Numbered from the stretch's first letter, positions 44,627 through 53,668 are shown. The stretch is 64,000 nt of DNA from JAQVYB01 sp964490935 (GCA_964490935.1 CAZBEO010000004.1:1-64000), one strand, 5' to 3'. The notes: generated from the letters alone by a model not told the origin. Translations and numbers: made by a program.

Positions 44627-44643
44627 TGGAGGGCGAGCGTCCC
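44627..44643. repeat. Solo half of the TGGAGGGCGAGCGTCCC repeat
   Basis: Matches the right arm of the inverted repeat at 15807-15833. It lies in the short spacer between the epimerase gene and the transporter ATPase. Confidence 0.5.
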
Positions 44644-44673
44644 GGGCGCCGCTGAGGTGCCGTGGCTGGGTGT

Positions 44674-45612
44674 TCAACTCATCTTTTGTTGCCAGGCGAC
44701 TTGGGCCGCGAGACCTTCGCGGACGGTGGTGGCGGGTTTATACCCAAGCAGTTCGCGTGCTTTGTCAATGCAGGCGGAGGTGTGCTTTTGGTCGCCGGGG
44801 CGCACGGGCAAGTGCTCAATAACGGCTTTTTCGCCGGTTAATTCCTGCAGCAGGTCAATGACCTGATTGAGGGAAATGATTTCTCCTCCTCCGACGTTGA
44901 AGGCCTGGCCGAGGGCTTTGTCGCGCTGTTTCCAGGAAAGGATGGTGGCCTGCACACAGTCGGCAACGTAGGTGTTGCTTCGGGTTTGCTCACCATCGCC
45001 GAACATCTTGAAGGAGGTATGTTCCGCCAGGGCGCGAATGAGGATGTTGTAGGCCATGTCGGGTCGCTGGCGGGGGCCGTAGACGGAGAAGTAGCGCAGG
45101 ATGGTGATGGGGAGGTTGAAGTTGGTTTCGTAGGCGCGGCAGAGGTTTTCGGCGGCGAGCTTGGTGATGCCGTAGGGGGAGAAGGGAGTTAGTGGAGTAT
45201 CTTCGGCACCGGTGGCTTCTTTGCCGTAGACGCTGGAGGTGGAGACATGGATGAACTGGGGGATGTGGTGCATCCGGGCGGCGTCCAGCATGCGGTGAGT
45301 AGCAATGAGGTTGCAAGAGGCATAGAGTTCGAGGTCACTCCAGCTCAGCATGAGGCCGGCCATGGCGGCGAGATGAAAAATCACGTCGGCCCCTTCGACG
45401 AGGTCATCGCGCACGGGTTTGCGCAGGTCTTCTTCGTGGAAGGAGAAGTTTGGATGGATTTTCAGCGCGGTGAGATTGGTTTCTTTAAGGGGGCGGGGAT
45501 AGTAGGGGATGAAGGCATCCACGCCGATGACTTCATGTCCTTCTGCAAGCAGTGCCTCAGAGAGGTGCGATCCGATAAACCCGGCGGCGCCTGTGACCAA
45601 ACAGCGACTCAT
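44674..45612 (-). CDS. NAD-dependent sugar-nucleotide epimerase
   Basis: A 312-residue extended short-chain dehydrogenase. The NAD-binding GAAGFIGSHL lies at residues 8-17 (GxxGxxG), followed by VIFHLAAMAG, the STSSVYG serine and the catalytic YGITKLAAE (Tyr-x-x-x-Lys), then a PRQRPDMA region. This fits UDP-glucose/UDP-glucuronate 4-epimerases and dTDP-glucose dehydratases, whose exact reaction is hard to tell by eye; the PYYPRPLKETNL insert near residue 40 favours the UDP-glucuronate epimerase side. It stands alone between repeat-bearing spacers and may serve polysaccharide synthesis. Confidence 0.85.
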   Translation of the reverse strand: MSRCLVTGAAGFIGSHLSEALLAEGHEVIGVDAFIPYYPRPLKETNLTALKIHPNFSFHEEDLRKPVRDDLVEGADVIFHLAAMAGLMLSWSDLELYASCNLIATHRMLDAARMHHIPQFIHVSTSSVYGKEATGAEDTPLTPFSPYGITKLAAENLCRAYETNFNLPITILRYFSVYGPRQRPDMAYNILIRALAEHTSFKMFGDGEQTRSNTYVADCVQATILSWKQRDKALGQAFNVGGGEIISLNQVIDLLQELTGEKAVIEHLPVRPGDQKHTSACIDKARELLGYKPATTVREGLAAQVAWQQKMS

Positions 45613-45636
45613 GATACTGACTCCCGAATAGTGTGA

Positions 45637-45680
45637 AAAAAGAAACTGGCAGACATCATAGCAATGATGCCTGCCAGTTC
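45637..45680 (-). terminator. Rho-independent terminator of the amylase gene
   Basis: On the minus strand, an imperfect 16-bp stem (AACTGGCAG...CTGCCAGTT type) with a short loop is followed by TTTCTTTTTT. It lies about 180 bp after the amylase stop and 25 bp before the epimerase start, where it would separate the two genes. Confidence 0.75.
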
Positions 45681-45796
45681 AACCCAAGATTTGTCGGATT
45701 ATTTTATGCAAAGATCCGTGGGCGACATTTGTGCTGAAGAAGTAACGCGGTTGGTCGGTCGATTAGTCAGTCTGTTTCATTCGATTCTTCTAAGAT

Positions 45797-45857
45797 ACAA
45801 CAGCTATTTGCTGTTGTTATATAGCAGGATGGCGGGCCAAAGCCCGCCATCCTGCTA
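45797..45857. repeat. Two-hairpin repeat element, copy 2
   Basis: A small hairpin ACAACAGC/GCTGTTGT at 45797-45817, then a large perfect one at 45822-45857: TAGCAGGATGGCGGGC, loop CAAA, and its complement. It begins 3 bp after the amylase stop codon on the minus strand and may also cap that transcript. Confidence 0.78.
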
Positions 45858-45860
45858 GGG

Positions 45861-48800
45861 TTAGGGTTTCGCAATGCGTGCGAAGGGGGCGGTGAAGTGG
45901 TCGGTATCGGCCCATTCAAAGGAGCTGTTGTAGACTTCCACACCCGGGGTATCGGTGGTGGCGGCATCGTTCGGGATGGTGTCCATGGCGGAATTACCGC
46001 CTGAACCGACCATGACGCCGATGCCGTTGGCTTCTAGATCCGCTTTGGTCAGGCCTAGGGCCGCCAACGGAATTTTGACTTCATAGAAGCTGTCGCGGTC
46101 GGTTCGAGTGTGCGCGCCGTCTTTGAAGTTTTCCAAAGCGGCTTCGCCATCGTTTCGGTTGTCGCAGTCGCGCACACCCCAAACCGAGGGGGCGACGAGG
46201 CTTGCGCTGTTGTCATAGGTGATGCCGCGTGCGGAGCAGGCGTAGTATTCGCCTTCGTCCACGGGAAACACGCCGCCGCTTTGATGAGAGATATACCCCT
46301 GCCAGAGGCTGCCGGCCATGTACATCATGTAGTCGGGCTGGTGGGGGCCGCCCCAGGTTTGTGTTTTGCCCCACATGTCGTTGGTGCATCCGCCGGCTTC
46401 CGTATCAAGCATCATCCATACGAGAATGCCGTCGTTTCGGTTGATGGGGTCGCCGCTGCCCGCGTTTGAGCCGTCGATAACATCCGTGACATCCACCATT
46501 TGCCAGGCGACGTAGAGGTTGTTGTTGTCCCAGCAGGCCCAGAGATGGGTGAAATCAATCGGCGCTTCGTGGGTGGTCCAGTTGTCGCCGAGGGTACGTG
46601 GATCGTCGTTGGCGACATCCAAAGCGATCAGCATGTCGTCGGTCCATTCACCGGAGGTGTTGGCGCCATCGATGGTGATCCCTGCGGAGCGGTATTTGCC
46701 GAGATTTGGATTGGTGGAGTAGGGCTTGGTGGAGCCCGGCGTGAAATCACTGTTGACGGTGATTTCGTAATTGGCGCCTCCGTTGTTATTCCAAGTTTCC
46801 GTGTCGCTGTTGTCGGTTGTGACGAGTGCGAATTCGAGGGTGGTTCCCTTGGCCTGACTGCCGATGGTGACGGACCAAATATCGTTACTGGCGTTGCTGC
46901 CGGTCTTGGTCAGGGAGGTGGCGGGCCAGGTGGAGCCGCCGTCCAGGGAGTAGACCATGCCGACCGAGGCGGCGGCACCGATCGGCGCGGTCTGGAAGGT
47001 GATGGTGATCGATTCGTCCTCATCCCAGCTTCCTGCAGCGGGATCGGTGGTGACGCCACCGGTCCAGGTCACATTCTGTGGAGCGCTGATGCGGTTGAAG
47101 GTGTAGACCTGCTGATGAGTGACGCCGCTGAGAGTGGCGCCTTGCAGGGTTAGTGTTCGGTATTGCCCCACGGCCATGTCGGCGCCGAAGGTGATGGTAT
47201 TGCCATGGCTGTAGTTAATCGCGTTTCCGCCCTGAACGGTATAGGTGGAGGAGGCTACATTCACGCCGGATACATTCAGGGTGACCTGAATGCCAGCGGC
47301 ACTGAAGGTTCCGCCTGCCGGGGTGGCGCTCACGGTGACCGATTCGTTCACCATGTTGGCGGGCACTTCGGCACGTAGTTTGTAGAAGAGGCTGCTCTTG
47401 TTGGAGGCCGTGCCGTCGATGTATTCCGTCATCGGGAGGCGTCCGGTGATATTGCTTTGCAACACCTGGAATGTGCCATAGGCCAGATTGGTGCTTCGGT
47501 AGAGGGTGTAGCGGCGTCCAATATCGGCCACGGGCCATGCCAGGGTCACGGCGCCGCTGGAGCGCATGGATTGATCGAGGGCCAGAACGGAGTTCGCATC
47601 TTTAGGGTCTGTTCCTGCGATGTATTCGCGTTTGTTGCTGACGCCATCGCCATCGGAGTCCAGATCGGCGATTGGGGAGGTGGCGCTGAATCCGTACTTG
47701 CCTGCCCAGGTGTCCGGGATGCCGTCGCCATTGCTGTCGCTGACTTCGCATTCATCGAGTTCGATGGTCCAGTTGGCGTTGGCGTTATTGTCCCAGAGTG
47801 TGCCATCGGAGAAGCAGATTTGGATGCTGAGGCAGTCTGTGGGGATGTTGAGTTGTTTGGTCCACACGTCACCTGCGTCAGTCATGGCCGCGTCGGCCCA
47901 GTTGGTGGCGGTGGCGGAGAAAAATCCATAGACCACTTTAACGGAGGCAGCGCCGGAGAGGGGGCCGCTGTTCGGGGTGTAGCTGATGTCCACCGTGCCG
48001 CCGAAGCAGTTGTCGGGCGTGTCAGGCGTCCAGTCCACGACCGAGGGATTGCCGGCATTCACGGAAACAGAATAATCGCTGCCTCCGTTGTTGGCCCACA
48101 CCTCACTGTCGGAACCCTGCACGCAGACGGCGTAGCGGATCGTTGTTTCGCCGGGGAAATGGCCCAAATTCACATGCCAGGCATCGAAGCCTCCGACGGA
48201 GGTGTCCGCATCCATTTGTGCGTTATTCCACGTGGTTCCGGCATCGGTGGTGTAGGCGACGTAGGCATTGGACGAGGCCCCGATGGGTTCGGCTTCGACG
48301 TTGATCCAGAGGTCGTCCGTGGCGTTCACGTCGCCGTCGAGGGGCCAATGGTAGGCGCGATTGATGGAGAGCTGCGGAGCGCCGCCCGCGATGAAGATTT
48401 TGGATTCCTTGCCGCTGAGGGAGAAGCTGATCTTCCCGCCGCTGGAGGAGAGCGTTTCGCCGGGGTTGAGGACGTTCTCGAAGAGGGTTCCGTCCTCGGC
48501 ATCCACCGGGGGATTGATGGAGCGGTTGTCGTAGGAGGTGTTGAAGGCCACGAGCGCTTCTTCATCGCCGTAGGAGCGGCTGTAGGCATAGGCCCCGGCG
48601 GAGCCTTCTTGCCAGCGCTCGGAGAAGCTGCCACGTGTCAGGCTCTTGTGGTTTTTGCGTGCGGCATTGATGGCGGCGATATGGTTGTAGAGGGCGGGTC
48701 GGGCCACATCGAACTTGTTGCCAGCGGCGGGGCCAGGCTGGAAGCCGCGGTCGAACATACATTCGCGCTGATGGTCGCCATCCTCGGCGCCGTCGGCATT

Positions 48801-50117
48801 GTTGTAATGGCCACCCTGATCGAAACAGTGTTCGGTGCCGTAGTAGAGGAGGGGCACGGGCATGGCGGTGTAGAGAAACGTCATGGCGGGCATGAGCCTG
48901 AGCATGTCATCGTTGTAGTCGCCGCCCATTTCAAGGGCGATGCGGTTCACGTCGTGGTTGTCAATAAAGGCAACGAGTCGGTTGGCTCCTTCGCCGTAGG
49001 TGCTGACATTATTGCGCTGGGATGTGAGTTGTCCTGTTCCCTGGCTGTCCTTAAAGACGCTCTTGATGGTGTTGGCCATGGGGAAGAAGAGGGCGGAGTT
49101 GAAGGAATAGCCGTCATCCTTGCAGTAGCTGGCCAGCGCGTTGTTGTCGTAGACGAAGAGTTCGCCGAAGAGGATGAAGTCATTTTTTCCGAGCGAGGCG
49201 GCATGCTTGCGCATGTCGTCGGCCCATTTTTTGCACCAGTTGTATTCCACGTGCTTGATGGCGTCCACGCGGAAGCCGTCGCAGTCGGTGGCGTCGATCA
49301 GATTTTTGAAGGCGGCGTCGAGTTCGGCCTGTACGTCGGCGCGTTCGGTGGCGAGGTCATCAGTGCCTTTGAATTGACCGAGCAGGTTTTCAGGGGAGGC
49401 ATCCCAGTTGTTGATGGTGCCGTTATTGTGGAACCAATCGAGACGGTCAAAAGCGCCGCGATGCCGTACGGCGGAATTCCACCAGGTGTAGGAGGTGTTT
49501 CCGCTGGCCCAGTAGACTTTGTCGTCATTGCCGTTGGGCAGTCCGGCCAAGTCGGCCATGTGATTGATGACCACGTCGAGAATCACATAGATGCCTCGGC
49601 TGTGACAGTCGTCCACGAGATCTTTGAGTTCCTGGAAGGTGCCGGAGACGGGGTCGCAGCGCCAGAAATCGGTCGGGTGATACATGTGATACGGGGTGAA
49701 GCGGGTATCTTTTCCTTGCGCATTCATTTGTACGCCGGAAATCCAGATGGCATTGACGCCCATGTCATCGAGATAATCGAGCTTTTGGCGCAGGCCGACC
49801 CAGTCGCCACCGTGGTGAAAATTCTTGGTGTAAGGATAGTCTTTTCCAGTGACGAACCAGCCGGAGCGGTCCATGCTCAGGGCATCGGTCGTGTTGTTGT
49901 TCGGATCACCGTCAAAAAAACGGTCGGTGAACAACTGATAGATGTTGATGTCGCGCCAGTCAGTGGGGCTGGCCTTGTACTGATAGGCGGGGGTGGTTTC
50001 ACGTCGTGAAACGAGCAGATAATCGTCGGCAAGTGCCCAGGGCCCGAGGGCCATCACAACAAGCAGTAAAGCGCTTGACCTTGTGGTGTAAAAAAAATGA
50101 CGCAGTATGGCCGCCAT
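45861..50117 (-). CDS. Secreted multidomain alpha-amylase (GH13)
   Basis: A 1418-residue exported starch-degrading enzyme. A signal peptide (1-30, ending ALAD) is followed by a GH13 barrel (about 50-560) with all three catalytic residues: Asp285 in DGFRVDAIKH, Glu319 in FGELF and Asp389 in FIDNHDVNR. Next come starch-binding-like beta modules (about 595-690 and 695-790), a calcium-type DSNGDGIPDTW...DLDSDGDGVSNKREY segment (about 795-840), further beta modules (the VWANNGGSDY/TWNNNGGANY ends repeat) and a C-terminal CBM9/DOMON-like domain (about 1150-1418). The start has AGAGGAACTT. Such length suggests extracellular polysaccharide use. No sus-like transporter is adjacent. Confidence 0.9.
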   Translation of the reverse strand: MAAILRHFFYTTRSSALLLVVMALGPWALADDYLLVSRRETTPAYQYKASPTDWRDINIYQLFTDRFFDGDPNNNTTDALSMDRSGWFVTGKDYPYTKNFHHGGDWVGLRQKLDYLDDMGVNAIWISGVQMNAQGKDTRFTPYHMYHPTDFWRCDPVSGTFQELKDLVDDCHSRGIYVILDVVINHMADLAGLPNGNDDKVYWASGNTSYTWWNSAVRHRGAFDRLDWFHNNGTINNWDASPENLLGQFKGTDDLATERADVQAELDAAFKNLIDATDCDGFRVDAIKHVEYNWCKKWADDMRKHAASLGKNDFILFGELFVYDNNALASYCKDDGYSFNSALFFPMANTIKSVFKDSQGTGQLTSQRNNVSTYGEGANRLVAFIDNHDVNRIALEMGGDYNDDMLRLMPAMTFLYTAMPVPLLYYGTEHCFDQGGHYNNADGAEDGDHQRECMFDRGFQPGPAAGNKFDVARPALYNHIAAINAARKNHKSLTRGSFSERWQEGSAGAYAYSRSYGDEEALVAFNTSYDNRSINPPVDAEDGTLFENVLNPGETLSSSGGKISFSLSGKESKIFIAGGAPQLSINRAYHWPLDGDVNATDDLWINVEAEPIGASSNAYVAYTTDAGTTWNNAQMDADTSVGGFDAWHVNLGHFPGETTIRYAVCVQGSDSEVWANNGGSDYSVSVNAGNPSVVDWTPDTPDNCFGGTVDISYTPNSGPLSGAASVKVVYGFFSATATNWADAAMTDAGDVWTKQLNIPTDCLSIQICFSDGTLWDNNANANWTIELDECEVSDSNGDGIPDTWAGKYGFSATSPIADLDSDGDGVSNKREYIAGTDPKDANSVLALDQSMRSSGAVTLAWPVADIGRRYTLYRSTNLAYGTFQVLQSNITGRLPMTEYIDGTASNKSSLFYKLRAEVPANMVNESVTVSATPAGGTFSAAGIQVTLNVSGVNVASSTYTVQGGNAINYSHGNTITFGADMAVGQYRTLTLQGATLSGVTHQQVYTFNRISAPQNVTWTGGVTTDPAAGSWDEDESITITFQTAPIGAAASVGMVYSLDGGSTWPATSLTKTGSNASNDIWSVTIGSQAKGTTLEFALVTTDNSDTETWNNNGGANYEITVNSDFTPGSTKPYSTNPNLGKYRSAGITIDGANTSGEWTDDMLIALDVANDDPRTLGDNWTTHEAPIDFTHLWACWDNNNLYVAWQMVDVTDVIDGSNAGSGDPINRNDGILVWMMLDTEAGGCTNDMWGKTQTWGGPHQPDYMMYMAGSLWQGYISHQSGGVFPVDEGEYYACSARGITYDNSASLVAPSVWGVRDCDNRNDGEAALENFKDGAHTRTDRDSFYEVKIPLAALGLTKADLEANGIGVMVGSGGNSAMDTIPNDAATTDTPGVEVYNSSFEWADTDHFTAPFARIAKP

Positions 50118-50159
50118 AAGTTCCTCTTTTTCATTAGTTTATCGTTCTACGTTGATAAT

Positions 50160-50171
50160 TAAACCGTTTTA
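50160..50171. promoter_or_regulatory. Possible LacI-type operator before the amylase gene
   Basis: TAAACCGTTTTA is a 12-bp palindrome with one mismatched pair, 43 bp before the start. LacI-family regulators of sugar genes often use TAAACG-like sites. Weak evidence. Confidence 0.25.
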
Positions 50172-50417
50172 CCTAGTAAATACATACGCGCTGATACGCC
50201 CGATGTTAAGAAAAAAAGATATTATTTTTCAACAGCAATCCGCCGGGCTTCAGGTGTTTAAAACCCGATCGTGCCAGCTCTCAACGCTGATATAACGCAA
50301 GACGCAGTGGCGTGGAGACGCAGAGGAATGTTCTCGGGGAGGGCCCGTCCCCACGGGCCAAGCGGAGAGTGAGCGCGGAGAGCAAGAGAAATAAGGAATG
50401 AGCAGGAGATAAATAAA

Positions 50418-50462
50418 AGGACGCTGAGGACAGCATCCCTCCCAAATTCGCAATACTTGCTT
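50418..50462. repeat. GGACGCTGAGGACAGCATCC hairpin repeat, copy 2
   Basis: Shares 26 bp with 15871 and 58984, and about 45 bp, with a few differences, with the first copy. Confidence 0.75.
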
Positions 50463-50502
50463 CTCTGCGTTCAGGGCCTCTTCAATCTATAGCCGCGCAG
50501 CT

Positions 50503-50545
50503 CCTCACGAAAAAGCCGGAAGAACCAAAGCCCGACAGCCTGCTA
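50503..50545. repeat. Dispersed repeats forming the end of the PIG-L reading frame
   Basis: Positions 50503-50529 match 18467-18492. Positions 50530-50545 (CCCGACAGCCTGCTAG) are a half copy of the large hairpin of the two-hairpin element, closest to the 56206 copy. Both lie inside the last codons of the overlapping gene. Confidence 0.6.
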
Positions 50546-51344
50546 GGTGGGCCCTCAGGTTTTCTTTGATGCGTTTCAAATTGGGCTGAAGATGCTGTGC
50601 GAGTTGGATCAGACCGGTCGGTAGAATGCAGGGATGCCGGTCTGGCGGACATTGAAGATAGTATTCGGGCCCGGCGGCATAGTCGGCGATCAGTTCCTGA
50701 CTCAGCACCGGACGGCACTGGCCGGGGTAATAAAGGGTCGTTTGGCTGGTGAAAAGGTTCAGGGCTTCGGCCTTTTTCGTGGAGACGACGCTGATGTCTA
50801 TTTTTTTAATAAATTCAGGTTTGCAGTAGCGGCGGATATCCTTGCGGGGAAGTAGGGGATAGTTCACGTAAACAAAATATTCGAGCAGAACGACATTCGG
50901 TGCGTGGCGTGTTGCGGCGCGCCGTCCGGCGGAATAGAGGGCGAGGTGATCGGGATGCTGATCAAAGCGGAAGGGAAGCAAGATGGTGGCGGGTTGGAGG
51001 TTTTGGATGACGCCTTCGAGTTCTCTTGTCAGTATCTCGTGTTCGGCGGCGAGGTGCTTCTCGGGCAGATTCAGAAAATGGAGTTGGTTGGATGGGATTC
51101 CGAGGTGTTGCAGCGCGGCGATGGATTCCTGTTTTCGTATTTCACCGATATCCTTTGGTGCATCGGCGTGCCGGGTGGCAATGGGCAGGCTGTCGCCCGC
51201 CGTGGCAAAGAGGACGTGGATGCGCTGCTTATCCGGGAGGAGGGCGAGGAGACCGCCGCAACCGAGAATTTCGTCGTCGTAGTGTGGGGAAAGCAGCAGC
51301 AGATTGCCTTCGAGTCCTTCTTGCCATGGGGTGTCTTGGTTCAT
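50505..51344 (-). CDS. PIG-L family deacetylase
   Basis: A 279-residue zinc-dependent de-N-acetylase of the PIG-L/BshB superfamily. LLLLSPHYDDEILGCGG near residues 15-31 carries the PHxDDE metal motif (here PHYDDE). The second motif is RFDQHPDHLALYSAGRRAA with the HPDH pair. Substrates of the family are N-acetylglucosaminyl compounds. The start was placed at MNQDTPW because the longer frame runs into the preceding gene. The last about 13 residues (AGCRALVLPAFS) are encoded by dispersed-repeat DNA, so the original C-terminus was probably replaced. It follows the DUF364 gene by 16 bp. Confidence 0.82.
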   Translation of the reverse strand: MNQDTPWQEGLEGNLLLLSPHYDDEILGCGGLLALLPDKQRIHVLFATAGDSLPIATRHADAPKDIGEIRKQESIAALQHLGIPSNQLHFLNLPEKHLAAEHEILTRELEGVIQNLQPATILLPFRFDQHPDHLALYSAGRRAATRHAPNVVLLEYFVYVNYPLLPRKDIRRYCKPEFIKKIDISVVSTKKAEALNLFTSQTTLYYPGQCRPVLSQELIADYAAGPEYYLQCPPDRHPCILPTGLIQLAQHLQPNLKRIKENLRAHLAGCRALVLPAFS

Positions 51345-51360
51345 GCTGCTTGTTTTTCGG

Positions 51361-52116
51361 TTAAGGTTTTGAATTCCAAGCTTCCTTTCGCATGGAAAGG
51401 AGGCGGACACCCTGATGTTTCAACTGACGAAAGGTGGCGCCTTGCGTGATGTAGTGATTGACGAGATCGGCATCCGTCACTCGGCATCCGCTGATGACAT
51501 CCACACCATAGTCAAAGAGTACGGGAGAGAGCGGTGAGGTGGGGCCGGTGAGGATTACGAAGGCATTTCGGCACAGCGCCATCATGCGGTCGAAGGAGTG
51601 GTTGATCAGGGTGGTGCCAGTCATGCAGACCACATCGCATTGCGGCAGGATGTTCTCCGCTTCCGACTCGGGTAGGGTGCCGGGCTTCTTGGCGCGTTCC
51701 AGTATCCACAGGTTTGCGGCCTGTGCGCGGAGTTTTTGTGCAAAGGGAAAGTGCCCGATAATGGCGATGTTTTTTCCTGCGCCTTTTTCGGCGGCCACTT
51801 CCGATGCGTTTATTTCTTCGCAGCGGGACTCGTCCACTTCGAGCGCGGAGTTCAGTGCGGCCATCCCGATGGAGGCGGCTACGGTGTTTTCCGAGAGGGC
51901 GTAGCGGGCCAGTTCGGAAGCGGTCAAACCGTCGAGTGTGCCAGCCTGCTGCACCATGCTTGGTTTGTCGGTATGCTGCTGATCGGCCTCGCGATAGGTG
52001 GTGGCGAGGCCGGTATGCGCGGAGGTCACGGTGGTCCAGAAGGCACCGGTACACACGCGGCGCACCGGTGCATCGCCGTGCGGGAGGGATGCCAAGAGGT
52101 CGTTGAATACATTCAT
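51361..52116 (-). CDS. DUF364 (putative heavy-metal chelation) protein
   Basis: A 251-residue protein with a DUF4213-like N-terminal region (about 5-80; GAFWTTVTSAHTGLATTYR) and a DUF364 domain (about 85-245; ENTVAASIGMAALNSAL, then IAIIGHFPFAQKLRAQAANLWILE, CDVVCMTGTTLINHSFDRMM, ILTGPTSPLSPVLFDYGVDVISGCRV). The latter is known as a Rossmann-like metal-binding domain that occurs with molybdenum or other metal-related genes. The second of two adjacent ATGs is used here; either is possible. It lies between the ATP-cone kinase gene and the PIG-L gene, both on the same strand, with short spacers. Function unknown. Confidence 0.8.
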   Translation of the reverse strand: MNVFNDLLASLPHGDAPVRRVCTGAFWTTVTSAHTGLATTYREADQQHTDKPSMVQQAGTLDGLTASELARYALSENTVAASIGMAALNSALEVDESRCEEINASEVAAEKGAGKNIAIIGHFPFAQKLRAQAANLWILERAKKPGTLPESEAENILPQCDVVCMTGTTLINHSFDRMMALCRNAFVILTGPTSPLSPVLFDYGVDVISGCRVTDADLVNHYITQGATFRQLKHQGVRLLSMRKEAWNSKP

Positions 52117-52157
52117 CATGCGCAAAGTAGAACGCAACGGCGGTTGTTTTTCAACGC

Positions 52158-53510
52158 TTAATATTTATACGTGCTTCCGCCGATGAATTCGCGGAGCAGG
52201 GCATTATCGGGGATACAGGAATCATCGGTGAGTTCTGTCATGGGGTTCAGGAATTCATAGATGCGTTTGGCGCGAATGTAGGCGTCCTGGCGTTTTGGGT
52301 CGTCCTGGTAGCGGACCATGCCTTCCGGGAAATAGCGGAAGAGGCGGTTTTTCAGGACGGGCAGTTCATAGGGCAGGGCGCTGTTGACGAGGTAGTCCAC
52401 GCTGCCGATGAAGGGAATGATGTATTGCAGTTCGCTTCGGCGGACGTAGTGCCAATGGGTGAGCGTTTCGAGTGGTTGGAGGTTGCGATGCCAACTGTCG
52501 CGAATCATGCGGCGCATGAGGCGGTTGTCGGCCCAACGCATAAAGACGCCGCCTTCCCCGCGAACCTGCCCGAGCGTTTCAATGTAGAGACGGAATTTTT
52601 TAGCAGTGGGGATGCTGCTGGTCATGCCTTCGTAGAGTCCGTGCAGACTGTCGATCAGTAGAATCTCATCTTTGGCCAGCGAGAGTTCATGCACGTTCAA
52701 CTGACGGGTGCCGGTTTTGAAGTCGTAGTGCGGGGTTTTGATGGTTTTGCCGTCGAGCAGTTGGGTGAGGTGCTCGTTGATCAGGTTCAGGTCGAGTGCA
52801 TTTGGTGTTTCGTAATCGTAGTCGCCGAATTCATCTTTGGGATGCATATCGAGATCGTAGAAATAATGATCAATATTGATGCCGACGAGTTTGTTGATTC
52901 CGGCCTCGCGGAGTTTTTCGGTCATCTTGATCATGGTGGTGGTTTTGCCAGAGGAGGAGGGTCCGGCAATGATGGCCATGCGCACCTCGGGGAGGCGCTT
53001 GATAATGGTGTCGGCGCCGCTGGAAACTTCGGCCAGATAACGCTCGTTACAGGCTTGAACGAGATCCGGGTAGGTCCCGTCGGCCATGATTTGGTTGAGT
53101 CCCTCGACGGATTCGCAGCCGTGATCCATATTCCAGCGGAGTACTTCGTAGATTTTTTTGTAGGGGATGTTGTCGGCGGCGTCCATCCGGGTGTTCATGC
53201 GGGAGGCGCGTGCCTGGGCGCGTTCGCGGCGATAGATGATGAAGGCGCGGGAGGTGTGGGTGTGTCCTTTTTTGATCAGGACATCTTCGACGGCGTCCTG
53301 GACTTCCTCCACCGAGGGGGTACAGCCGGGACCGTACATATCCACGATGGAGTGCTCGACGCATCGTGCCAGATAGGCGGAGGTTTCGCGGTCGTCTCCG
53401 CCCACGGATGCGGCGGCCTTGAAAATGGCCGTGGTAATGCGGTCCGGATCATAATCCACAAGGGTTCCATTGCGCTTGATGACCTGCTTGATTGTGCTTT
53501 CGCCGGACAT
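52158..53510 (-). CDS. ATP-cone and uridine-kinase-like fusion protein
   Basis: A 450-residue protein. Residues about 6-95 form an ATP-cone (IKQVIKRNGTLVDYDPDRITTAIFKA, read in pieces), the allosteric nucleotide sensor of class I and III ribonucleotide reductases and NrdR. After a linker with IYRRERAQARASRMN, a P-loop kinase domain of the uridine kinase/phosphoribulokinase type begins: AGPSSSGKTTT (182-192), NIDHYFYDLDMHPKDEFGDYDYETPNALD, LLIDSLHGLYEG and a C-terminal R-rich helix (LMRRMIRDSWHR). The ribosome site GGAGGAACC precedes the start by 4 bp. The combination suggests a nucleotide-regulated nucleoside or sugar kinase; the substrate is inferred only. Confidence 0.82.
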   Translation of the reverse strand: MSGESTIKQVIKRNGTLVDYDPDRITTAIFKAAASVGGDDRETSAYLARCVEHSIVDMYGPGCTPSVEEVQDAVEDVLIKKGHTHTSRAFIIYRRERAQARASRMNTRMDAADNIPYKKIYEVLRWNMDHGCESVEGLNQIMADGTYPDLVQACNERYLAEVSSGADTIIKRLPEVRMAIIAGPSSSGKTTTMIKMTEKLREAGINKLVGINIDHYFYDLDMHPKDEFGDYDYETPNALDLNLINEHLTQLLDGKTIKTPHYDFKTGTRQLNVHELSLAKDEILLIDSLHGLYEGMTSSIPTAKKFRLYIETLGQVRGEGGVFMRWADNRLMRRMIRDSWHRNLQPLETLTHWHYVRRSELQYIIPFIGSVDYLVNSALPYELPVLKNRLFRYFPEGMVRYQDDPKRQDAYIRAKRIYEFLNPMTELTDDSCIPDNALLREFIGGSTYKY

Positions 53511-53611
53511 AGGTTCCTCCTCCTGTTGTGTAATGGAGCGCTGGTCGTGCCTTGCGCCCTTGTTGAGCAACATAAGTTTGAATATACCGTTGCAGGGTCA
53601 TTCCGTACATT

Positions 53612-53647
53612 AAAAAAACCGGATGGTCGTTTGACCATCCGGTTTTT
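53612..53647 (-). terminator. Rho-independent terminator of ilvC
   Basis: A 14-15-bp stem (AAACCGGATGGTC / GACCATCCGGTTT with a 4-nt loop) flanked by A and T runs. It sits 22 bp after the ilvC stop and can work in both directions. Confidence 0.88.
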
Positions 53648-53668
53648 GAATGTATCTGTGTCTGTTGT

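Larger units (their letters stand above)
50118..50504. other. Intergenic region upstream of the amylase gene
   Basis: No gene is seen. It holds the amylase promoter region, a CAAGCGGAGAGTGAGCGCGG text also resembling 18183, and one copy of the GGACGCTGAGGACAGCATCC repeat. Confidence 0.55.

Noticed and set aside
45822..45857. Terminator of the amylase gene at the large hairpin
   Set aside because: No T run follows on the minus strand and the same hairpin recurs in other sites, so it is listed as a repeat; a better terminator lies at 45637-45680.
47457..50009. 850-codon open frame antisense to the amylase
   Set aside because: A consequence of high GC and codon bias opposite a long gene; the composition is unlike a protein and the minus strand gives a complete GH13 enzyme.
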